Below the pieces are notes generated by a model that saw only the letters and a list, made by a program, of their open reading frames with translations, was not told the DNA's origin and did not search any database. Shown piece after piece: positions 5,814 through 11,106 of a DNA stretch of 11,106 nucleotides. The stretch is from Balneolales bacterium (GTDB taxonomy: Bacteria; Bacteroidota; Rhodothermia; Balneolales; Natronogracilivirgulaceae): the NCBI GenBank assembly GCA_007133995.1, contig SLLP01000183.1, forward strand, positions 1-11,106, given 5' to 3'. A program made the translations under genes and the position numbers. How positions within the stretch are numbered: position 1 is the stretch's first letter; every line of letters starts with the position of its first letter.

Positions 5814-7610
5814 TCAGGTGGCGTTGGCCAGCACACGGAAACTGTCGTTTTGTTCAAGCAACTCACTGTAAGTTCCCTCCGATACGATCTTGCCATCCTC
5901 CATGTAGTAGATGCGATCGCAGTTCATCACGGTGGTGAGGCGGTGGGCTATGGTGATAATGGTCCGGTCTCCCTTGAGCTGCTCTATGGCGTTGATGATC
6001 TGCTTCTCGGTGACGTTGTCGAGGGCGGATGTGGCCTCGTCCATCACCAGAACCTGGGGATCGTGGTACAGTGCCCGGGCGATACCGATGCGCTGACGCT
6101 GCCCACCGGAAAGCCGCACGCCACGCTCACCGATAATCGCATCCAGCTTCTCCGGCATTCGTTCTACAAATTCGCCGAGCTGGGCAAGGTGCAACGCATG
6201 CCACACCTTTTCATCATCAATATCCTTTTCGGGCACGCCGAAGGCGACATTGCAACGCAGGGTTTCATCAGACAAATAGATGAACTGAGGAATATAGCCT
6301 ATGTTGCGCTGCCAGGCCGAAAGATGGTCCTGGATATTATTTCCATCCACCAGGATTTCCCCTTTGGCCGGTTCAAGGAGTCCGAGCAGCAAGTCCACGA
6401 TGGTGGTTTTACCGGCGCCGGACGGACCCGTGAAGGCGATGGACCTGCCTCGTTCTATGGTCAGCGAGACCCCCCGCAACGCCTGCTCATTGGTTTTCGG
6501 ATAGTTGTAATACAGGTCGCGGATTTCAATGTTCTTGTTCATCTGCAACCGTTCCTTTTTGTCGCGGTCGGCCAGAAAACGTTTGCGGTAGTCGGCCAGC
6601 TCCTTGATATCCTCGTAAATTGGATCGATCACTACGAGGTTGTAGCGCAGCTTGGTCATTGCCTTGGTGATCTGCTGGATAGCGGGCATCAGCCGCACCG
6701 TGGCCATCACAAACAGGGTGAGCACCGGTATGATCGTGGTCACCGGCCGGCCCTGCAAGACCATCATGACGGCGATGAGCATGATTCCACCCACGGCAAT
6801 GGTTTCAACAATGGGTTTGGGGATCTTGGAGAGGAAGAATTTCTTGGTCAGCAGTTGCGAGCTGCGGTAGGCAGCATATCGAAATTTCTCGATGAATACG
6901 GCTTCACGGTTGAGCACGCGGGCATCCTTGATGCCGCCAACACCCTGGTTCAGCGCCTTTATGAGTCCACGGCGGTGCTCCTGCTCTTCACGCCCATAGC
7001 CCTTCACTCTGCGTTGAGTGAGCATCAGAAATCCACCCACGCCGGACCCGAGCAGCAGGAACACGATGAGGGTGATGAGTGGCTCCATAAATAGCAGAAA
7101 TGCGATGATAGCCAGTGCCATAACGGCTTCCTTAGACATCACAAGCACAGGTTTGATGACTTGCTGGATGAGCAGGCGTACTTCTGAGCTGGTGTTGCGA
7201 AGCAGGTCAGCCGTGTTGCGTTGCAGGTGGAACGTATAGGGTGCCTGCATGTAGGAGCTCATCAGGCGGTGCGCCAGCCGGTAGTAACGGCTGTAGGCGT
7301 AGCGCGCCTCCACATAGAAAAACAGAGTGATGTACAAATTCTTGATGACAAACACCAGTACCAGCGTCGAACCTCCCCAGATAAGAAGCTGCTGGGTGGT
7401 TTCAATGCCCAGGAAGGAGAGCACGCGTTCGGCCGGACCGTATTGCATCACCATTTGGGGATCGGCGACGATGGAGACGAACGCCGGGATCATGCCGATG
7501 CCGGCTACTTCAATCACAGCCGCTCCCATCATCATGGCAAAAAGACCTGCGAGCCTATATTTGTCACCTTTGGGAAGGAGATACAGGATTTTCTTCAGAT
7601 TATCTATCAA
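5814..7610 (-). CDS. PglK/MsbA-type ABC transporter, likely lipid-linked glycan flippase
   Basis: A 598-residue half-transporter with fused membrane and ATPase domains. The first 320 residues hold hydrophobic helices (roughly 20-48, 76-98, 155-175, 178-197, 270-312). The ATPase domain follows from about 360: Walker A GPSGAGKTT (395-403), Q-loop YIPQ (439-442), signature LSGGQRQRIGIARAL (500-514), Walker B VLVMDEAT (520-527) and H-loop H556. It would work as a homodimer in the inner membrane. Size, N-terminus and location in a glycan locus fit PglK-like oligosaccharide flippases better than drug or lipid A exporters, though the cargo is inferred. The start codon is TTG at 7610. The reading frame has a stop three codons before it, and the first ATG is about residue 26, inside the first membrane helix. 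TTG is therefore the most sensible start and gives the N-terminal LKKILYLLPKGDK typical of this family. Confidence 0.93.
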   Translation of the reverse strand: MIDNLKKILYLLPKGDKYRLAGLFAMMMGAAVIEVAGIGMIPAFVSIVADPQMVMQYGPAERVLSFLGIETTQQLLIWGGSTLVLVFVIKNLYITLFFYVEARYAYSRYYRLAHRLMSSYMQAPYTFHLQRNTADLLRNTSSEVRLLIQQVIKPVLVMSKEAVMALAIIAFLLFMEPLITLIVFLLLGSGVGGFLMLTQRRVKGYGREEQEHRRGLIKALNQGVGGIKDARVLNREAVFIEKFRYAAYRSSQLLTKKFFLSKIPKPIVETIAVGGIMLIAVMMVLQGRPVTTIIPVLTLFVMATVRLMPAIQQITKAMTKLRYNLVVIDPIYEDIKELADYRKRFLADRDKKERLQMNKNIEIRDLYYNYPKTNEQALRGVSLTIERGRSIAFTGPSGAGKTTIVDLLLGLLEPAKGEILVDGNNIQDHLSAWQRNIGYIPQFIYLSDETLRCNVAFGVPEKDIDDEKVWHALHLAQLGEFVERMPEKLDAIIGERGVRLSGGQRQRIGIARALYHDPQVLVMDEATSALDNVTEKQIINAIEQLKGDRTIITIAHRLTTVMNCDRIYYMEDGKIVSEGTYSELLEQNDSFRVLANAT

Positions 7611-7715
7611 AATACTTCAGGATTATTGGTGTGTAGAAAGGTGTACGAGCCGATTAAGGAAATCGAACTTCAAACCGGATAGAATAACTGCCTGTATAGC
7701 TTGCCTGTGCACCAA

Positions 7716-8267
7716 CTACAGGAAAAACCTTTCCACAAGGAAATAGCCTCCGGCCAGGGAACCAAGCGTGGTAATGCCGAACAGTACGTATTGCAATGTA
7801 GTGGGACGGGTTCGGATGAGCACCGTTACATATTCTCCGTTTTGGAGCTGGTAGTCGCGCATGCCGGCGGGAAACGGCTCACGCAGCCGGTAGACCCAGC
7901 GTTCCAGTTTCTCCTGCTGCTCATCCTCATCAAAGCGGTGCAGGTAGACTTCGACCTGTGGCCTGGCATAGTAGCCATAAATACTACGAGCGTCTCCAAC
8001 CCGTGTTGAGCCACCGCCCACACCGGGACCACCGGTGTAGGAGAGCATCTGTGTGACGGTTGTTCCGCGTGGCACCATGAAACGGCCCCGCTGGGTCACC
8101 GCACCCCATACATTGATGGTATCGGCCAGCACACCGGTGGGTGCCAGGCGAACGATATCAGAACGAAATTGGGGCACTTCCTGCTGGATCTGTGCGAACC
8201 CGCTGTTGGCAGTCAGAGCTGCGAGAAAGATAAAAAAAGCGGTAGTTTTGAGGAATAGCAGTTTCAT
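7716..8267 (-). CDS. Small SLBB-domain polysaccharide export protein with C-terminal membrane anchor
   Basis: A 183-residue exported protein. It has a signal peptide (basic MKLLFLK, hydrophobic core to about 22, likely cleavage after GFA at residue 25). A single SLBB-like domain follows: TINVWGAVTQRGRFMVPRGT (50-69) then VTQMLSYTGGPG (71-82), the classic fold entry of Wza-type exporters, ending with YQLQNGEYVTVL (139-150). A hydrophobic stretch at 157-178 could anchor the C-terminus. The N-terminal Poly_export domain of full Wza proteins (which are about 350 residues or more) is missing, so this is a reduced or accessory exporter component rather than the whole outer-membrane channel. It sits between the Wzc-like kinase and the ABC flippase, 125 and 105 bases from each. 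The start ATG at 8267 has no visible Shine-Dalgarno sequence, but the signal peptide fixes it well. Confidence 0.82.
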   Translation of the reverse strand: MKLLFLKTTAFFIFLAALTANSGFAQIQQEVPQFRSDIVRLAPTGVLADTINVWGAVTQRGRFMVPRGTTVTQMLSYTGGPGVGGGSTRVGDARSIYGYYARPQVEVYLHRFDEDEQQEKLERWVYRLREPFPAGMRDYQLQNGEYVTVLIRTRPTTLQYVLFGITTLGSLAGGYFLVERFFL

Positions 8268-8322
8268 GGAATTACAGTTTATTGATTTTAAAATTCGGGT
8301 GGAAAGTTCGGCACATGGTCAT

Positions 8323-8346
8323 GCGGCACCCGGAAACCTGTGCCGC
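8323..8346 (-). repeat. Intergenic hairpin between the Wzc-like and SLBB genes
   Basis: GCGGCAC (8323-8329) and GTGCCGC (8340-8346) are a perfect 7-base, GC-rich inverted repeat around a 10-base loop, in the 125-base gap after the kinase stop. No T-run follows on either strand, so it is not a classic terminator. An RNA-processing or attenuating hairpin that sets the ratio of kinase to downstream products is possible but unproven. Confidence 0.45.
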
Positions 8347-8392
8347 CGCCATGGATCGTATTGAATACAAAAGATACAGTCGTTGATTTTTT

Positions 8393-10804
8393 TCAGGCTG
8401 TGACGGACGTTTTTTTGTCCGGCTTCTTCTGGTAAGCCTGGTACACCTTGTTTTTATAGCTGTACATCTTGTTTTCGGAGTAGTAGCCGGAAGCCGCTTT
8501 GGGATCGAATCCCATCAGCACGGTGCCGATGACTTCGGAGCGGATGCTTTTAAGTCCTTCCAGCAGCTGATCCAGTTCGGTCGTCGTGGTGCCATTGAAG
8601 CGGGCCAGTGCAAGTACGCCATCAGCCTGCTTGATCAGCGGCGCTGCGTCATTGATGATGCCAAACGGTGGCGTATCGATAATCACATAGTCATAGATGT
8701 CGGCGAGTGTGCTGAGCATGGAGCGCATCTTCTCACTGTTGGCCGCCAGACCCGGGCTGGAGGGTTCCACCCCTGCGGGAATCAGATCCAGGCCGTCAAC
8801 TATCGTTGAGGTAATCACATCGTTGATATCGCGACCCGAGAACAGATGGTCAATCACGCCCGGACGCTTCTCCTTGCCAAAGAGTGTGTGCTGCATCGGC
8901 CGGCGGAAGTCACAGTCCACCAGCACCACCTTGCGGCCGCTGCCACACATGGTGATAGCCAGGTTGGCCGAGCAGCTAGACTTCCCTTCGACCTTGCCCG
9001 GACTGGTGATAACCAGCATCTTGTGATTTATATCGGGGTTGTTGAAGCGAATGTTGTTGTACAATTTGCGGTAAGCTTCGGCCAGGCTGGATACCGGATC
9101 GAAGAACGTAGTGAGCGAAGTGGCTATACTCACTTCGCCGGTGTCATAGAACTCCTTGCCCTTGAATTCTTTACGAATCATGGTGCGGTGTTCCGGAATC
9201 ACAGACATGAGCGGTAGCTCGTAACCCTTCATCACGTCAATACTGTCAATCTTTTTGTTGGTGAGCACAAAAAGGAGTATCGTTCCGCTTGAGAGCACCA
9301 GTCCGCCAAGGAATCCCATCACCACAAAGAAGGGTATATCGGGATAGAACGGTGAAGCGGGCAGGCGGGCGTAGTCAAATACCCTGCCGTTACCGGTCGA
9401 GGATTGTTCATAGAGGCGAAGCTCGACTTGTTTGGCGGCAACATCGTTGTACATGCGTTCATGAAGCTGACGCTGGCGCTCCAGACGCACGAGCCGGGTC
9501 TGGTCTTCCGGCAGACGGTTCAGGTCCTCCTCATATTTGACGATTTCGGACCGGGCCCGGGAAACGAGTGCCTTCATCCGTTCCATGTCGATCATCTGAT
9601 CGGCGATGTTGCGGCGCAGTTCGATCACCCGCTGGTTCACGTTGCCCTGTTGACCCATCAAAAAGCCGGTGGTTCCTTCGAGGCTGCGCCCTACGAGTTG
9701 GTCAATTTCCTCGCGGTACGCTGCGATATCACGGTTGATCTCGCGCAGACGAGGCTCTGAGTCTTCATTGCCACGAAGTGCAGGGTTTCGCTCTAGCGTC
9801 AGGATCCGTTCGATGGTCAGGTTGGCGATGTTTTCCTGGAGCATTTGCACCCTGGGGCCGACCGCCTCTTTCAGATTGTCGGTGAGCCCGGGTCTAAGCT
9901 CTTCAAGCTCAATTTCCAGATTGGCGCGCCGTTTCTGTGCGGCATCCATCTCCAGCTCGGTGGCTGCAATCTGGTCTTCCAGGGCGTTTATGCGGCCTAC
10001 AATGCGGGTGGTGTGGGCATCAAGATTTATCCCCCCATCCACACTGCGCATGAATTGTTCGACTTCGCGCTCGGCCTGGTTCAGCTGCTCGCTGACCTGC
10101 GCCATCATCACGTTCTCAAGAAAATCTATGGTTTCCCGCGTGGTTTCACGACTTGATTCATAGGTATAAGTGACAAATTCCTCCATTATGATGTTTGGAA
10201 CCTGCATGGCTTCCTGGGGGCTGAGGGACTCATGAGCCACACTTATGATCCTCTGTCCCTCCCGCGAGCGTTCGCTTACCGTATTTCGGCGCAGAATGGA
10301 TACCACTTGATCCAGTGTGCGCTGATTGCCGGTATCATCAAACAGGATGGGGAACGGCTCGCCGTTGTCCATTGTCTCTATTGAAATGATCCTCTCGGCA
10401 ACACGCTCATTGAAGGAGCGGGAGTTGAGGATGAGCAGCTGATCCTCCATATTGCGCGATGTCTCAACACCGAGGTTGCGTGACAGGATGCCACCCATTT
10501 CTCCGCCCTGAATGGCACCGGCTACCTCCTGATGGATGATAAGCGATCCCGAGCTACGGAATTTTTCGGGCTGCTCATTAGCATAATGCCATGCACCGTA
10601 GGCTGCGGCGGCGGTTACCAGGAGCACGATCCACTTGAATCTCATGATGCCGGCCAGCGACTTCTGGAAAACCAGAGAGGCCTTCTGTTCACCGACATCT
10701 GCCGGACCGCTGAAAAGGTCTTCCCGGTCTTGATATTGGGATGCTCCGTTGCCGGAATGGTTGGATTCGGAGTTGCCGTTGTAGTTTCGCTTGTTGTCTG
10801 CCAT
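8393..10804 (-). CDS. wzc: Wzc-like polysaccharide co-polymerase with bacterial tyrosine kinase domain
   Basis: An 803-residue inner-membrane protein (from ATG at 10804). Order: Gln/Asn/Ser-rich N-terminus; membrane helix about 57-74; a Wzz-type periplasmic region with a long coiled coil (about 220-465); the Pro-rich LPASPFYPDIP (481-491) leading into the second helix (about 491-514); then a cytoplasmic BY-kinase. Kinase motifs are the EAYRKLYNNIRF helix (576-587, ExxRxxxxxxR-like), Walker A SPGKVEGKSS (601-610), Walker A' LVDCDFRRP (628-636) and Walker B VIIDTPP (707-713). The tail carries six tyrosines at 774, 775, 781, 783, 788 and 791, the expected autophosphorylation cluster. It controls chain length and export of the polymer by cycles of phosphorylation and needs a matching phosphatase, not seen here. 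A GTG at 10843 would add 13 residues. I prefer the ATG with its A-rich leader (AACAAAACA), typical of Bacteroidota-like initiation. Confidence 0.95.
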   Translation of the reverse strand: MADNKRNYNGNSESNHSGNGASQYQDREDLFSGPADVGEQKASLVFQKSLAGIMRFKWIVLLVTAAAAYGAWHYANEQPEKFRSSGSLIIHQEVAGAIQGGEMGGILSRNLGVETSRNMEDQLLILNSRSFNERVAERIISIETMDNGEPFPILFDDTGNQRTLDQVVSILRRNTVSERSREGQRIISVAHESLSPQEAMQVPNIIMEEFVTYTYESSRETTRETIDFLENVMMAQVSEQLNQAEREVEQFMRSVDGGINLDAHTTRIVGRINALEDQIAATELEMDAAQKRRANLEIELEELRPGLTDNLKEAVGPRVQMLQENIANLTIERILTLERNPALRGNEDSEPRLREINRDIAAYREEIDQLVGRSLEGTTGFLMGQQGNVNQRVIELRRNIADQMIDMERMKALVSRARSEIVKYEEDLNRLPEDQTRLVRLERQRQLHERMYNDVAAKQVELRLYEQSSTGNGRVFDYARLPASPFYPDIPFFVVMGFLGGLVLSSGTILLFVLTNKKIDSIDVMKGYELPLMSVIPEHRTMIRKEFKGKEFYDTGEVSIATSLTTFFDPVSSLAEAYRKLYNNIRFNNPDINHKMLVITSPGKVEGKSSCSANLAITMCGSGRKVVLVDCDFRRPMQHTLFGKEKRPGVIDHLFSGRDINDVITSTIVDGLDLIPAGVEPSSPGLAANSEKMRSMLSTLADIYDYVIIDTPPFGIINDAAPLIKQADGVLALARFNGTTTTELDQLLEGLKSIRSEVIGTVLMGFDPKAASGYYSENKMYSYKNKVYQAYQKKPDKKTSVTA

Positions 10805-10924
10805 TGTTTTGTTCTGTTTGGACTGTATGAACGTTTGGATCACCAGACCTGACGTTTGATCCGTCTGTCCGGTTTGATTGCTTTCATGTCAGTTGGTTTG
10901 TTGCCCGTGTTTAAGATGATAATT

Positions 10925-10962
10925 TTCTGCTGCCGAAGCAGAAGTACCTGCAACGCAGCAGG
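10925..10962 (-). promoter_or_regulatory. Two tandem hairpins in the likely leader of the operon
   Basis: Read on the minus strand, CCTGC-TGCGTT-GCAGG (10962-10947) is followed after three bases by TTCTGCT-TCGGC-AGCAGAA (10943-10925), a perfect 7-base stem. The second can also fold as CTGC-TTCG-GCAG (10941-10930), which has the very stable C(UUCG)G tetraloop. The next bases are AAATTATC, not a T-run, so this is not a terminator. It lies about 120-160 bases before the Wzc-like start, where a leader RNA would be expected. A role in antitermination or mRNA stability is inference. Confidence 0.4.
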
Positions 10963-11106
10963 CCAGCAGATCATTACAGATTATCAAGATACAAAAAAAA
11001 ACGTTTGCGTTGATACCATTCAGGACCCGGATGGAAGCGCGTACATTGCCAGTGCGCAGCTCCGCCTTGCGAGTCCCATTTTGTTTCTTTTCAGAGGTGC
11101 TCCGGA
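10963..11106. other. Upstream region, probable promoter area; no supported gene
   Basis: Together with the leader (10805-10962) this makes about 300 bases without a convincing gene. It holds an A9/T9 tract (10993-11001) and A/T-rich sequence at 10975-11001. Read on the minus strand, the AT-rich part contains TTGATAAT and TAATGAT elements that could belong to a promoter, but I find no clean -35/-10 or Bacteroides-type -33/-7 pair. A minus-strand frame is open from the right edge to a TGA about 28 codons in, and could be the tail of a gene outside the window. A plus-strand ATG at 11031 with AGGA five bases before it is open to the edge. Neither short translation resembles a known protein, so both are left uncalled. 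Confidence 0.3.

Noticed and set aside
5850..7094. A 414-codon open frame on the plus strand, antisense to the ABC flippase
   Set aside because: It lies wholly over a gene with every ABC motif in place. Its His/Gly/Asp-rich translation looks like a mirror of the sense codons and has no domain I know.
8404..8421. Hairpin CGGAC/GTCCG with an A7/T7 loop near the 3' end of the kinase gene, also a possible slippage site
   Set aside because: It lies inside coding sequence for a Lys-rich tail. No T-run follows, and a frameshift would change only the last few residues.
9669..10163. A 164-codon plus-strand open frame opposite the Wzc coiled coil
   Set aside because: Its Ser/Arg-rich composition is what the reverse of a Glu/Arg-rich coiled coil gives. 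There is no independent support.
10993..11011. Possible terminator on the minus strand: AACG-CAAA-CGTT followed by a run of T
   Set aside because: The stem is only four base pairs with two A-T pairs. It is too weak to call, although it could matter if a gene ends just beyond the right edge.
11031..11106. Plus-strand ATG with AGGA five bases upstream, open to the window edge, as a divergent gene
   Set aside because: Only 25 codons are visible and the translation resembles nothing known. Divergent transcription here cannot be supported.

Overview
The window is one block of a surface-polysaccharide (capsule or exopolysaccharide) locus. All eight protein genes lie on the minus strand, so the operon reads from the right edge to the left. 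The organism is Gram-negative: there is a one-polypeptide Wzc-type co-polymerase/tyrosine kinase and a signal-peptide-bearing SLBB export protein. Weak or absent Shine-Dalgarno sequences, A-rich start regions and the overall gene style suggest the Bacteroidota/Balneolota/Rhodothermota neighbourhood. That placement is inference and of low certainty. By eye the base composition is even across the genes (moderately GC-rich), with no sign of a recent insertion. I see no IS element, tRNA, rRNA or CRISPR array.

Layout in transcription order. (a) 11106-10805: a roughly 300-base leader/upstream region with a T9 tract and two tandem hairpins. (b) Export and assembly: Wzc-like BY-kinase (10804-8393), a small SLBB protein (8267-7716) and a PglK/MsbA-type ABC flippase (7610-5814, TTG start). 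(c) Glycan tailoring and synthesis: a polysaccharide pyruvyltransferase family protein (5690-4326), a small sialyltransferase-like protein (4282-3521), a cytidylyltransferase-PEP mutase fusion (3395-2079), a GT-B-like transferase translationally coupled to it (2082-595), and a GT2 glycosyltransferase cut by the left edge (548-1). Gaps between genes are 43-125 bases, apart from the one ATGA overlap.

How it may work together. PEP mutase makes phosphonopyruvate, and the fused TagD-like domain would activate a derived phosphonate as a CMP ester. The following GT-B-like gene, and possibly the sialyltransferase-like gene (whose relatives use CMP-linked donors), could move that group onto a glycan. 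The pyruvyltransferase may add pyruvate ketals, also from PEP. The finished lipid-linked unit would be flipped by the ABC protein, with Wzc and the SLBB protein controlling length and export. The enzymes that would convert phosphonopyruvate further (decarboxylase, aminotransferase) are not in the window. The main hypothesis is therefore a phosphonate-decorated, polyanionic surface polysaccharide of unknown exact chemistry.
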